Shown here: positions 29,082 to 40,146 of the stretch, piece after piece
Position numbering within the stretch: the stretch's first letter is position 1
Layout: each line of letters begins with the position of its first letter
Assembly: GCA_963764825.1 (NCBI GenBank)
Contig: CAVXUA010000016.1
Location: 62,001 to 126,000 of the forward strand
Length of the DNA: 64,000 bases
Source: JAZGGS01 sp963764825
GTDB taxonomy: Bacteria > Bacteroidota > Ignavibacteria > Ignavibacteriales > Ignavibacteriaceae
Direction of reading: 5' to 3'
Program-made: the position numbers and the translations under genes
The notes under the pieces: model-generated
The model's database searches: none
Told to the model about the DNA's origin: nothing
The model's input: the letters and a program-made list of their open reading frames with translations, nothing else

Positions 29082-29999
29082 TTGGGATTGCTCGTTGTTG
29101 GATCACTCGCTTTAGATTCAGTTGAGACTCCATTTGATAAAGTTGATGCCGCACTCGGCGGATCGGCGAATTATATTTCATTAGCGGCAAGTTATTTTTC
29201 CGGACCGGTTCAAGTGGTTGGAGTAGTTGGAAGTGACTATCCTAAAGAATATATAATCTTTTAGGTGAGCATAATATTGATGTGGAAGGACTTCAAATAA
29301 TTGAAGGAGGAAAAACTTTCCGCTGGGGAGGCAAATATCACTATGATTTAAATGTTAGAGATACACTTTTTACAGATTTAAATGTTTTTGAAAAGTTTAA
29401 TCCTGTTATTCCGGATAATTATAAAAAATCAAAATATCTTTGTCTTGGTAATATTGCTCCAACGCTTCAGCTAAAAGTGTTAGACCAGATGGATAACACA
29501 CAATTAGTAGTTTGCGACACCATGAATTACTGGATTGAAGGAATGAAGGATGAACTGGTAAAGCTTCTTAAACGTGTAAATGTTCTCATCATTAACGATT
29601 CGGAAGCACGCTTGCTTTCAAACGAACCAAATCTTATTAAAGCTGCAAAATTAATCCGTGAAATGGGACCTGAATTCCTGATCATCAAAAAGGGTGAACA
29701 CGGTGCAATGCTTTTTGGAGATGATACAATTTTTTCTGCTCCTGCTTATCCCGATGGAAATAATTTATGACCCTACCGGAGCAGGTGATTCCTTTGCCGG
29801 CGGCTTTATCGGCTATCTTTATAAAACTCGCGATCTTTCACCAGAAAACATGAAACGTGCAGTTATTTATGGCAGTACAATGGCTTCATTTTGCGTTGAA
29901 AAATTCAGCACAAAAGCTTTGGAAGATCTTTCTTACTTACGAATTCAAGATAGATTTAGAGAATTCATGAATTTATCCAGGTTCGATGAAACAGAATAA
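29082..29999 (+). CDS. PfkB-family carbohydrate kinase, frameshifted
   Basis: About 305 codons with the ribokinase fold. The start carries V-G-S-L-A-L-D-S and A-L-G-G-S-A-N-Y; the end carries D-P-T-G-A-G-D-S-F-A-G-G, the PfkB signature 2 with the catalytic Asp and anion hole. Breaks lie near 29262 and 29752. The TTG start at 29082 follows a CGGAGAAAAA ribosome site. It overlaps the start of mtnA by 14 bases. Given that neighbour, its sugar may be a 5-substituted ribose such as 5-methylthioribose or 5-deoxyribose, but PfkB members vary widely and this is inference. Confidence 0.87.
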
Positions 30000-30996
30000 A
30001 TACTTCTCAGTAAAATTCCAGGGTGATAAGCTGATCTACCTGGATCAGACCAAACTTCCTTTAGAAGAAAATTATATTGAAACTGATGATTACGAACGGA
30101 TAGCTGTTGCAATAGAGCGTCTTGAAGTTCGCGGTGCCCCGCTGATTGGAATTATGGCTGCTTACGGATTGGCATTAGCGTTAAAAGGAAAAGAAAATCA
30201 GGATGAAAGTTTTGAAAAAGCATTTAAAAGATTAGAATCAACTAGACCAACTGCTGTTAATTTATTTTTTGCCCTAAACGAGTTAAGAAAAGTTTACACT
30301 TCAATAAATCATTCAAACGATTTTTACGAGGCCCTATTAAAGAAAGCAAAAGAAATTCATCAAAAAGATGTAGAGTATTGCAGCAAAATTGGAAGAAACG
30401 GATTAAGTATTTTTGAAAAAAAATCTAAAGTGTTAACTCACTGCAATACCGGCAAGCTTGCCACAGGCGGTGATGGAACTGCATTCAGCGTTATTAAAAC
30501 CGGATTTGAAAACGACCTGGTGGAATTCGTTTATGCAGATGAAACTCGCCCGTTGCTTCAGGGTTCACGCCTTACTGCCTTCGAATTGAGTAAAAGCGGT
30601 ATTCCCTTTGCGGTTCAAACTGATTCTTCTGCCGCTGAACTTATGAAGCAGAACAAAGTTGATCTTGTAATTACCGGAGCAGATAGAATAGCTCTTAATG
30701 GAGATTCAGCAAATAAAATAGGTACTTATTCCCTTGCAATACTTGCTAATTTTCATAACATTCCGTTTTATATCGCAGCTCCATCAACAACGATTGATCA
30801 AAATATAGCATCCGGTTCCGAAATTATTATAGAATACCGCGATAAAAAAGAAGTTATTACTTTAAATGGAAATAGATTTACTCTGGAAGAATTTGATGCA
30901 TTCACTCCGGCTTTTGATGTTACACCATCACACTTAATCAAGGGAATTATTACAGAAGAAGGAGTGTTCACCTTTCCTTACAATTTTATGCGATGA
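29986..30996 (+). CDS. mtnA: S-methyl-5-thioribose-1-phosphate isomerase
   Basis: Intact 336-residue enzyme of the eIF2B-related family that converts methylthioribose-1-phosphate to methylthioribulose-1-phosphate in methionine salvage. Catalytic Cys153 is in T-H-C-N-T-G, Asp233 in T-G-A-D-R-I; the 80-residue spacing equals that of the Bacillus enzyme (Cys160/Asp240). R-G-A-P-L-I-G and T-R-P-T-A-V-N are also present. Paralogues act on 5-deoxyribose-1-phosphate, which cannot be excluded. It is coupled to the PfkB-type kinase upstream and to recO downstream (ATGA overlap). Confidence 0.93.
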   Translation: MKQNKYFSVKFQGDKLIYLDQTKLPLEENYIETDDYERIAVAIERLEVRGAPLIGIMAAYGLALALKGKENQDESFEKAFKRLESTRPTAVNLFFALNELRKVYTSINHSNDFYEALLKKAKEIHQKDVEYCSKIGRNGLSIFEKKSKVLTHCNTGKLATGGDGTAFSVIKTGFENDLVEFVYADETRPLLQGSRLTAFELSKSGIPFAVQTDSSAAELMKQNKVDLVITGADRIALNGDSANKIGTYSLAILANFHNIPFYIAAPSTTIDQNIASGSEIIIEYRDKKEVITLNGNRFTLEEFDAFTPAFDVTPSHLIKGIITEEGVFTFPYNFMR

Positions 30997-31733
30997 GCGA
31001 AATAATTGAAACCGAAGCTGTAGTACTTAGCAAGCTTGCCTATGGTGATTCCAGCATAATTGCGGATTTATTTACTGAAGATTATGGTAGAATATCAGTG
31101 ATCGTTAAAGGCGGACGATCTCCCAAATCTAAATTCGGGTCACTCGTAGATCCACTTAACCACTTGCAGGTAATTTTTTATAAAAAAGATTCAAGAGATA
31201 TTCAACTTTTATCAAGTGCAGAAATCTTAACACATTTTCCGTCATTAAAAAATGATCTGCAAAAACTTAAATTTGCTTATGCAGTGATTGAACTTGTTAA
31301 AAACCTTATGGCAGAGCGTGAGGTGAACAAGCAGGTTTTCAAGGGAGTTGTTAGAATCTTATCCCGGATAAATTTATCAAACGAAAAACCGGAAATAAGT
31401 TTCGGAAGATTCTTTTTATTCTTCCTAAAAGAAATTGGTTATGAATTCCAGATAGAAAGGTGTGCGGTTTGCAATGGGGCAGATTTTTCCAGTTTAAGTA
31501 TGTACTATAATTTTGAAAAAGGTTTGATATGCGGTAAATGCACAAAAGAAGAGGTTGATTTTTATGAAATTAATTTGGAACTTTTTCAATATCTTAGTTG
31601 TCTAAAAGCAAACATAATCGCTGATAATTTCAGTGATAAAGCTGTTGATGATGCGAACAGTCTGCTTGAAAGACATCTTAAATATCACGTCCCGGATTTT
31701 AAGGGAATTCAATCTTTACAAATAGTAAATTGA
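30993..31733 (+). CDS. recO: DNA repair protein RecO
   Basis: Intact 246-residue RecO. It has an N-terminal OB-fold (E-A-V-V-L-S-K, Y-G-D-S-S-I-I-A, D-Y-G-R-I-S-V-I-V-K-G), a helical middle, and a four-Cys zinc site formed by C-A-V-C-N and C-G-K-C. It loads RecA onto SSB-coated DNA with RecR. The ATG overlaps the mtnA stop. It ends about 70 bases before the HtrA gene. Confidence 0.94.
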   Translation: MSEIIETEAVVLSKLAYGDSSIIADLFTEDYGRISVIVKGGRSPKSKFGSLVDPLNHLQVIFYKKDSRDIQLLSSAEILTHFPSLKNDLQKLKFAYAVIELVKNLMAEREVNKQVFKGVVRILSRINLSNEKPEISFGRFFLFFLKEIGYEFQIERCAVCNGADFSSLSMYYNFEKGLICGKCTKEEVDFYEINLELFQYLSCLKANIIADNFSDKAVDDANSLLERHLKYHVPDFKGIQSLQIVN

Positions 31734-31806
31734 GAGGTGAAGCGATAACAGTTGATACTTTTTTAATGTTCAGTTAATATGAAAATAAAATATCGGAGGA
31801 AATGTA

Positions 31807-33291
31807 ATGAAAGCCAAAGGAATAATTGGAGCAGCTTCACTTTTAATAATCGGAGTATTGTTTGGTGCAGTACTGGTTTCAGGATTCGGACTTGTAAGAC
31901 CGAGCTTAGCGGATGTTAATCTTGGTGCAAAAGAACCGCCCGTGAACCTGGATGCCGATGCATCATCCTTTAGCCAGTCGTTTATAGAAGTAGCTGAAAC
32001 TGTTACACCAACCATCGTTCAGATTTCGGTTGTTTCGGAAAGAGAAAACCCGCACGGCGATTGGTTCTTTTTCCCATTTAAAGATATGCCGCAGGAACAG
32101 AGAGGTTCCGGCAGTGGAATAATAATCTCCGAAGATGGATATATTATTACAAATAACCATGTTGTAGAGAATGCAAGTAAAGTATCAGTAGGTTTATATG
32201 ATAAAAGAAGATTTGATGCAACAGTAATTGGAACCGATCCATTAACAGATCTTGCTGTTATAAAGATCGATGCCGGGAATCTTCCTGTAGCGTACTTAGG
32301 TGATTCTGATAATCTTAAAGTTGGGCAATGGGTAATGGCAATCGGTAATCCACTCTCACTTTCTTCAACAGTGACAGCCGGAATTGTTAGTGCAATTGGC
32401 AGAGGACAGCTTGGATTAATTCGTGATAGCTACGGTGTTGAGAATTTTATTCAAACGGACGCAGCTATTAACCCTGGTAACAGCGGCGGTGCGCTTGTAG
32501 ATCTTTCCGGTTCAGTTATCGGTGTAAACTCTGCAATTGCATCAGGTGGAGGTGGCACTTATATAGGTTATGGGTTTGCTATTCCCATCAATCTTGCTAA
32601 AGCTGTGGCTAAAGATTTAATTGCCCACGGTAAAGTTAGTAGAGGTTACATAGGAGTGAATATTGGCGAAGTAGATAACGCTATTGCAAAATCACTCGGG
32701 ATGGATAAACCAAGAGGAATTATTATCCAGGGTATAGTTGAGGGCGGCGCAGCATCCGAATCTGATTTAAAAGCTGGTGATGTGATCCTTAAAATTGATG
32801 AAAGAGAAGTAAACAGGCCTAATGAATTGCAAAGTTACGTGGCAGCCAAAACAGTAGGTACGATTGTAACTCTTACTTTGTTCAGGGATGGTGAAGAGAT
32901 AGAAAGAGAAATAACTTTAAAGAAAAGAGATACCGAAGCATCTATTGAACCGACATCCAATAATACAAATGAAGAAAGCAGTGAAGAATCATCATCTTCA
33001 ACTGCTTCGTTTGATGGAATAGGTTTAACAGTTAAAAACCTTACTGATAAGGAACGCACTGATTTCGATGTTGAAAATGGAGTTATTATTACTGACGTGA
33101 GAGCGTTCAGCCGTTCAGAAGACCAGAGACTGTTTACCGGGCTGGTTATTGTTGAAGCAGATAAAACTCCTGTTAAGAATGTTGAGGACCTTTCTGCAAT
33201 GATTAAAGCAAAAAAAGGTTCTGCATTACTTATAAAAGTTATTGATAACCAGGGAAATACAAGGTTTATTGGATTAGAAATTCCGGAATAG
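31807..33291 (+). CDS. HtrA/Do-like periplasmic serine protease
   Basis: Intact 494-residue protease. A single N-terminal helix (about 7-28) anchors or exports it. The trypsin-like domain has His118 (T-N-N-H-V-V), Asp148 (L-T-D-L-A-V) and Ser226 (G-N-S-G-G-A-L). PDZ1 (about 265-370) contains R-G-Y-I-G-V-N; a Ser/Glu-rich linker at about 375-400 precedes PDZ2. It degrades or refolds misfolded envelope proteins. A GGAGGAAATGTAATG ribosome site precedes the start. Transcription ends at the terminator 26 bases downstream. Confidence 0.94.
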   Translation: MKAKGIIGAASLLIIGVLFGAVLVSGFGLVRPSLADVNLGAKEPPVNLDADASSFSQSFIEVAETVTPTIVQISVVSERENPHGDWFFFPFKDMPQEQRGSGSGIIISEDGYIITNNHVVENASKVSVGLYDKRRFDATVIGTDPLTDLAVIKIDAGNLPVAYLGDSDNLKVGQWVMAIGNPLSLSSTVTAGIVSAIGRGQLGLIRDSYGVENFIQTDAAINPGNSGGALVDLSGSVIGVNSAIASGGGGTYIGYGFAIPINLAKAVAKDLIAHGKVSRGYIGVNIGEVDNAIAKSLGMDKPRGIIIQGIVEGGAASESDLKAGDVILKIDEREVNRPNELQSYVAAKTVGTIVTLTLFRDGEEIEREITLKKRDTEASIEPTSNNTNEESSEESSSSTASFDGIGLTVKNLTDKERTDFDVENGVIITDVRAFSRSEDQRLFTGLVIVEADKTPVKNVEDLSAMIKAKKGSALLIKVIDNQGNTRFIGLEIPE

Positions 33292-33316
33292 ATTAGATAT
33301 TCATATTTTAAAAATA

Positions 33317-33347
33317 AAACGTCCCGATTTTATCGGGACGTTTTTTT
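33317..33347 (+). terminator. Rho-independent terminator after the HtrA-like gene
   Basis: AACGTCCCGAT / ATCGGGACGTT stem with a short loop (TTT region), then seven T. It is a textbook intrinsic terminator, and the complementary A run upstream suggests it may also work in reverse. It separates the protease gene from aroC. Confidence 0.9.
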
Positions 33348-33374
33348 ATATTTGAAATAAAAAAACTCACTTAT

Positions 33375-34585
33375 ATGATAAGATTTCTAACCGCAGGTGA
33401 ATCGCACGGTAAAGCACTTACTTCCATCATCGAAGGATTTCCGTCAAATCTTCCTCTGAAAAAAGATTATTTCGATTTTCATCTTAAAAGAAGACAAGCC
33501 GGTTACGGAAGAAGCGGGCGGATGAAAATTGAATCGGATGAGGTTGAAATTTTAAGCGGAATAAGATTCGGTAAAACTCTTGGCTCACCAATATCAGTTC
33601 TTATAAAAAATAATGATTGGAAAAACTGGAGGGGATACTCGATACTGAGAAAAAATCTTCCTCAATTAAAAAAGTTGCAATTCCCCGTCCCGGTCATGCA
33701 GATCTTACCGGTACAACTAAATATAATTTTGATGATATAAGAAATTCGATTGAAAGATCGAGTGCCAGGGAAACTGCTGCGCGCGTTGCTGCAGGAACGG
33801 TTGCACGAAGATTACTGGAAGAATTTGGAATTGCCGTTGGCAGTTATGTTGAAAGCATCGGCGGTGTTTATGCAAAAACAAATTACAAAGAGAAACTGCT
33901 CAACAATTCATCTTCTAATAAACTGGATGTTGTGCGCATATCTTCTAATGCTGATCTAAGTTCTGTAAGAGTTTTGGAAGCAGAGCAGGAAAAAAAGATC
34001 ATCAATAAAATTAAACTTGCAAAGAAAAAAGGTGATTCACTTGGCGGAACCTTTGCAGTTGCTGCAACCGGTTTGCCTGCAGGACTTGGCAGCTTTATGC
34101 ATTACGACAGAAAAATTGATGCTGATATTGCTTCATCAATTATTTCTATCAACGCAGTTAAAGGTGTTGAAATTGGAAACGGTTTTACAAGTGCTGAATC
34201 TTTTGGTTCGGAGGTTCATGACGAAATTATTATTAAAGGTGAAAACTTCTCTCGTAAAACAAACAGGGCAGGAGGAGTTGAAGGGGGAATTACAAACGGG
34301 ATGCCGATTATTCTTACCGCGGCTATGAAACCGATTGCTACATTATCCAATCCTCTAGATACTATTGATCTAAGCAAAATGAAAAAAACTGTTGCGCGAC
34401 ATGAAAGAAGTGATTTTGTAGCTGTTCCAGCTTGCTCGATAATTGCGGAAAGTATGCTTGCGTGGGTTATCGCAAAACACTTCCTGCTAAAATTTGGAGG
34501 AGATTCGCTGGAAGAAACGAAAGACAATTATAATCTTTATACTAAAAATTCTTTTAAAAGAATTAAACGAAATTTTAGAAAGTAG
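33375..34585 (+). CDS. aroC: Chorismate synthase, frameshifted
   Basis: Last enzyme of the shikimate pathway; it converts EPSP to chorismate using reduced FMN. The N-terminus has T-A-G-E-S-H-G-K-A-L, and later R-P-G-H-A-D-L-T-G, R-S-S-A-R-E-T-A-A-R-V-A-A-G and G-F-T-S-A-E are all expected. A frame break near 33645-33665 splits it, in the segment around P-R-P-G-H. Joined length is about 403 residues, normal. Chorismate also feeds pabBC at 53 kb. It follows a terminator, so it starts a new transcript. Confidence 0.93.
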
Positions 34586-34593
34586 TTATTTCG

Positions 34594-35236
34594 ATGATAA
34601 AAATTGAGACATTTGTATTTAACTTGTTTTCAGAAAACACTTTTGTAGTTTGGGATGAAGAAACAAAGGAAGCTGCTGTTATCGATCCCGGAACATCCAG
34701 CTTATCAGAAGAAGAGTTACTTGAAGATTTCATTTCAAAGAATGAATCTTAAAATTAAATACTTAATAAATACTCATTGCCATATAGATCATATTTTAGG
34801 TTGTAATTTTGTTAAGGAAAAATATAACCCTCAATATTTAGTGCCTGAAAAAGATGTTCCGCTGCTTCAAAAAGGGCACGTACAGGCAGCCGCGTTTAGC
34901 TTAGAATATAAGGAGCCGCCAAAACCAGATGGATTCATCACTGAAGAAAAGGAATTGCAGCTTGGTGGGGAAAAAATAAAATTTCTCTTCACTCCCGGGC
35001 ACACACCAGGTGAATATTGCATCTATTTTGAAGAAGATAAAATTTGCATAACCGGTGATGTACTTTTTAAGGAAGGGATTGGCAGAACAGATTTGTGGGG
35101 CGGCGATTACAACCGTTTGATCAGTTCAATCGAAACGAAACTTTTTACGCTTCCGGGCGATGTAAAAATTTATCCCGGTCACGGAGAACCGAGTACAATC
35201 AGCCACGAGATGAAAAATAATCCTTTTCTTGTATGA
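34594..35236 (+). CDS. Metallo-beta-lactamase-fold hydrolase (glyoxalase II-like), frameshifted
   Basis: About 214 codons. The zinc motif T-H-C-H-I-D-H lies in the first third, followed by F-T-P-G-H-T-P-G-E, I-T-G-D-V-L-F and a closing Y-P-G-H-G-E. The first 50 codons (M-I-K-I-E-T-F-V-F-N) are in another frame; the break is near 34745. It belongs with small YcbL-type glyoxalase II-like enzymes that hydrolyse thioesters. It starts 8 bases after aroC and is probably co-transcribed. Confidence 0.88.
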
Positions 35237-35346
35237 AAAGATGAGAGATATTTTTCAAAAATTTACTGTTCCTAAAACCAATTCATTCCTATCTTTACTA
35301 AGTGTAAAAATATTTTTAAGTGTCCATTCCCCAGGGATCAATTAAA

Positions 35347-36894
35347 ATGGAAAAGAAACTAAAAAAACTATCCGATTTAAGAGAAACTGCTAAACTTGGC
35401 GGCGGCGAAAAAAGAATAAAAAGCCAGCACGATAAAGGAAAGCTAACTGCACGCGAAAGAATTGAACTGCTTGTGGATGAAGGCAGTTTTGATGAACTCG
35501 ATATGTTTGTAAAACACCGTGCAAAAGATTTTGGCTTGGATAAACAGAATTATCCTGGCGACGGCGTTGTAACCGGTTTTGCAAAAATTGATGGTAGACC
35601 AATTGCACTTTTCAGCCAGGATTTTACAGTGTTCGGTGGCTCACTTTCCGAGGCGCATGCAGAAAAAATTGTTAAAGTTATGAATATGGCAATGAAAGCC
35701 GGAATACCCGTTGTTGGATTGAATGATTCCGGCGGTGCACGTATACAGGAAGGTGTTGTTTCGCTTGGCGGTTATGCAGATATCTTTTTACTTAATACTC
35801 TGGCTTCCGGCGTTGTGCCGCAAATTTCTGTTGTACTTGGTCCCTGTGCAGGCGGTGCTGTTTACTCGCCCGCAATAACCGATTTTATTTTTATGGTGAA
35901 GAAAACAAGCCATATGTTTGTTACGGGTCCTAATGTCGTAAAAACCGTAACCCACGAAGATGTTAGTTTTGAAGACCTTGGAGGAGCAGAAACTCACTCT
36001 TCAAAAAGCGGTGTTGCACATTTTGCTTTTGATAATGAAATTGAAACTCTTCTAAATGTAAAAAAACTTATCGGGTTTCTTCCGCTTAATTACAGGGATA
36101 AATCTCCAGAAAAAGAATTTGATTTTAGTAAACTTGAAGTAGAACCTAAAGCTTGGACGATATCATTCCTGATAATCCAAATAAACCATACGATATGAAG
36201 GAAGTGATAAATCTTCTTGTAGATGATAATGATTTTTTTGAAGTTCATGCAAACTATGCAGAAAATATTATCTGCGGGTTTGCTCATTTAGGAGGAATGG
36301 CAGTTGGCATAATTGCTAATCAACCACAGGTTTTAGCTGGAGTGCTTGATATAAATTCATCAACTAAAGCTGCAAGGTTTGTAAGATTCTGTGATGCATT
36401 TAATATTCCAATGCTTGTGCTTGTTGATGTTCCCGGTTTCTTACCTGGAACAGAGCAGGAATGGAATGGTATAATCCGCCATGGTGCAAAACTTCTTGTT
36501 CGCATTTAGTGAAGCAACGGTTCCGAAAGTAACAGTTATTACACGCAAAGCATACGGCGGCGCTTACGATGTGATGAACTCAAAACACATACGCGGAGAT
36601 TTTAATTATGCCTGGCCTTCAGCAGAAATTGCTGTAATGGGACCAAAAGGCGCAGTGGAAATCATCTTTAAAAAAGAAATTGCAAAAGCAAAAGATCCTG
36701 AAAAAGAAGTTGAGAAAAAACTGGCAGAGTATATAGAAAAATTTGCAAATCCTTACATTACTGCCGAAAGAGGTTACGTAGATGATGTAATTGCACCGCG
36801 GGATACTAAAATAAAGCTTGTAAATGCATTTAATCTGCTTCGCACGAAAGTTGATACGAATCCTAAGAAGAAACACGGTAATATTCCTTTATAG
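35347..36894 (+). CDS. Acyl-CoA carboxylase carboxyltransferase beta subunit, frameshifted
   Basis: About 516 codons, like propionyl-CoA carboxylase beta (PccB) or methylmalonyl-CoA decarboxylase alpha. Key regions: K-L-T-A-R-E-R-I near residue 37, N-D-S-G-G-A-R-I-Q-E-G (oxyanion), G-P-C-A-G-G-A-V-Y-S-P, D-V-P-G-F-L-P-G, and K-A-Y-G-G-A-Y-D-V-M. It moves carboxyl from biotin to acyl-CoA or back. Breaks near 36155 and 36505. ATG 35347, behind CCAGGGA, is preferred over the GTG at 35320. No biotin carboxylase or biotin-carrier gene lies nearby, so the partner subunits must be encoded elsewhere. Confidence 0.92.
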
Positions 36895-37019
36895 AAATTC
36901 TAACTTCTTAAAAAATAATCGGTTATGGAATTTATTTAATTTATCACTTGATAAAAATGATTACAAATCTTAAATTAACAGTGAAATAATAATTTGATAA
37001 TATTTATGAGTGTGTTCCT

Positions 37020-39971
37020 ATGAAGATTTGTTATTGCTATTATTTCTTTATTTTTATTCTTTTCCTGCAGCGGTAATAAAGAAATTACCAAAAAAGAAAC
37101 CACCCCAGATATTTAACCGCAGCGGTATTGTTACTGAAATGCTTGAACAGGCAAGGCAGCACTACATTTCTGCTCTTAACAAACAGGAGGCCAACAGTAT
37201 TAAAGAAGCGGTTGAAAACTATGAATCTGCGTTGAGGATTATTACCAATTTAAGCTACTATCCCGGTATTGATGATAATGAGGCTTATCTCGAACTGGGA
37301 ACAGCAATAAAGGAAGATTATAAAGGATTTGTTGATGGGTTGCCTGAACTTCCGGAAGGTCTATCCTTTGCGGCTCTTGATGAATGGCTTAAAGAATCTG
37401 TTCCGCAAATAGATTTGCTTGATGATGTTGAGATCGAAAACACAAATATTATTCCTGCTGAAATTCCACTTGAAGTAAATGAATATGTAGAACAATATCT
37501 TACCTACTTTAGCGGCAAAGCAAGCCATGTTATGGAAAGCTGGCTGGAACGTTCCGGCAAGTACTTTCCGATGATGACAAAAATATTTTATGAAGAAGGA
37601 ATTCCGCGCCAGCTTGTTTATTTAAGTATGATGGAGAGCGGACTTAATCCTACTGCTCGTTCATGGGCAAGCGCTGTTGGGTTATGGCAGTTTATTAAAT
37701 CTACAGGAAAACTGTATGACCTGAAAACAGGTTTTTATTTTGATGAAAGAAGAGATCCTTTAAAATCAACACGAGCCGCAGCTAAACATATGAAGGATCT
37801 TTACGATTCTTTGGGCGATTGGTACCTTGTGCTGGCTGCATACAATTCAGGCGAAGGTAGAGTTAAAAGAGCAATTCGCAAATCTGGTAAATATACTTTT
37901 TGGGGAATAAGAAAATATCTTCCGCGCGAAACAAGAAACTACGTACCACAATATATTGCAGTTTGCATGATTGCAATGGATCCGGAAGCGTACGGGTTTA
38001 CAGATTATCAATTAGAAAAACCGGATGAGTATGAGGTTTATAAAGTTCCCGGAGCAATCGATCTAGAATTTCTTTCCGGCTGTGCTTCCACAGATCTTGA
38101 AACATTAAAAAGTTTAAATCCTGAATTAACCCAGCTTAGCACACCTCCTGAATTTGAAGGCGGTTACCCGCTTAAAAATTCCTAAAGGTTCGATGGAACA
38201 GTTTGCAGAGCTTATAAAAAATATTCCCGAATCTGCACGTAGAACTTATCTTGTTCATAGTGTGAAGAAAGGCGAAAATCTTACAAAAATTGCAGGAAAT
38301 TATGGTATAACGGTTTACGATCTTGCAGATGCAAATAATATTTCAACTAAATCTAAATTGTATACAGGAGTTCATTTAAGAATTCCAGTGCTTGTTAATC
38401 CTGAAGAAAATAATTATTCATACAATACAGATGTTATTCTTGCGGAAGAAGATGTAAACAAAACAGATGAAAATTATGTTTCTCCATACAATACATTAAA
38501 CGGGGAAACTAACGATATAAAAACAGAGCAAACACTTATAACTTCAAATGAAGATGTAAATGAAACTGATGTGGTTACTGAAAATCTTGAAGAGCAGATG
38601 GAAATTGTAGGCACTGTAACTCCCTTAATTCCAACTGGCTTAGTAGCAGTTAGCTATAAAGTGAAGAAAGATGACAGCTTACTTGGTATTGCCGATATGT
38701 TTAATGTTAGGGTAAGTGATGTGAGAAACTGGAATAACATTCCTTACACAACTACAATAATGGTAGGACAGGATTTATCTGTTTATGTGCCTGAAGATAA
38801 TAAAGATTATTATGCAAGCATTGATAAAAGAACAAAGATAGAAGAGAAAGCCCCGAACCTTAATACTGATGAATCGAATGAAACATTTTTATATCATAAG
38901 ATTCAAAGAGGGCAAAACCTTGGTTACATCTCTAGAAAATACGGCGTAAGTATTGCGGCAATTAAACAGTGGAATAATATGTCGGGCAATAAAATAATAG
39001 CCGGTAAGAGATTAAAAATTTATACAGATGGCTCTTCAGGTTACACTTCAACAGAAAATACAAGGACTAACCCGAACAGCAATCTTTACAGGTACAAAGT
39101 TAGACGCGGTGATACGATTGGTGAAATAGCCGAGATGTACGATGTTACCACAAGGATGATAAGAAAATGGAATGGTTTAAGGAGCAACAAGATAATTGCC
39201 GGGCAAACACTAAAAATTTATTCCGACGATCCTGTTACATCAGTTGTTGAAAACAATTCCGGTAATGAATCGAATGTTAGTTATTATAAGATAAAGAAAG
39301 GTGATGCAATTGGGCAGATTGCAGAAAAGTATAAAGTATCGGTCGCCAATCTTAAAAAATGGAACAATTTATCCAGCAATAAAATAATTGCCGGTAAAAC
39401 TTTAAAGATTTATTCAAATGCTGGCCCTAATACAAATCCTACCGGGAATACAACAACCAACAAAACCGGGAAAGTAGTTAATTATAAAATTAAAAAAGGT
39501 GATTCAATAGGACAGATTGCGGAGACGCATAACGTTTCCGTATCCGATTTAAGAAAATGGAATAATATTTCCGGCAATAAAATAATTGCAGGTAAAACTA
39601 TAAAGATTTATACTAGTTCAAGTAAAACAAATACTACAACAAAGAAAACATCCAGCGGTTCTACTTATCACACTGTAAAAAGAGGAGAAACACTTAGCCA
39701 GATAGCTGAAAAGTACAAAGTTTCGATTGCTTCATTAAGAGAATGGAATAACATTTCCGGTAACAAGATCATTGCCGGTAAGCAGCTTAAAATTAAAAAA
39801 GATACTAAGAATAATACTTCCGGGAATAATTCAAAATATCATCTTGTAAGCAGGGGAGAATCGCTTTATTCGATTGCCAAAAAGTATAACACAACAATAC
39901 AAAAACTTAAATCACTTAATAAACTATCAAATAATAATATTAAAGCAGGTCAGAAATTAAAAGTCATTTGA
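37020..39971 (+). CDS. MltD-type lytic transglycosylase lipoprotein with eight LysM domains, frameshifted
   Basis: About 983 codons. Correcting one inserted T near 37028 gives M-K-I-V-I-A-I-I-S-L-F-L-F-F-S-C-S-G, a lipoprotein signal with lipobox Cys. A further break lies near 37100 and another near 38170. The SLT catalytic domain has the active Glu in M-M-E-S-G-L-N-P, then G-L-W-Q-F and A-A-Y-N-S-G-E-G-R. Eight LysM domains follow; numbers 3-7 are very similar, each ending K-I-I-A-G-K/Q-x-L-K-I-Y, with Ser/Thr/Asn linkers. It cleaves peptidoglycan glycan strands from the membrane. E. coli MltD has only two LysM. Confidence 0.92.
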
Positions 39972-40027
39972 TTTTGTTTTAATGTTTTTTAATTTTGTTG
40001 AGAAATTTAACTAGTTCTTTTTACATA

Positions 40028-40035
40028 TAATTTTG
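40028..40035 (+). promoter_or_regulatory. Candidate -7 box of the thiamine operon
   Basis: TAATTTTG fits TAnnTTTG and ends four bases before the riboswitch P1 stem, so a start site near 40040 would begin the RNA at the aptamer. No good -33 element was found. Confidence 0.45.
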
Positions 40036-40038
40036 TTA

Positions 40039-40128
40039 AGCCGTTAGGGGTGTTTACCCAAACCTTGGGATGACTGAGATAATACCCTTTAACCTGATCT
40101 GGATAATGCCAGCGTAGGGAAACGGGCT
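40039..40128 (+). ncRNA. TPP riboswitch aptamer (THI element)
   Basis: Carries the conserved THI-box cores: GGGGTGT near 40047, CTGAGAT at 40074-40080, ACCC, CCTGATCTGGATAATGCCAGCGTAGGGAA to 40122. The closing P1 stem pairs AGCCGTT (40039-40045) with AACGGGCT (40121-40128), one bulged G. It senses thiamine pyrophosphate. It lies 61 bases upstream of the TonB-receptor start, on the same strand, followed by an intrinsic terminator that makes up the expression platform. Confidence 0.95.
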
Positions 40129-40146
40129 AAGAGCGTTTTTGATTTT

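Noticed and set aside
39090..39790. Repeated blocks at near-regular spacing, possibly a CRISPR array
   Set aside because: The repeats are the coding sequence of tandem LysM domains; similarity is at protein level with imperfect DNA identity, and the blocks are about 170-190 bases apart.
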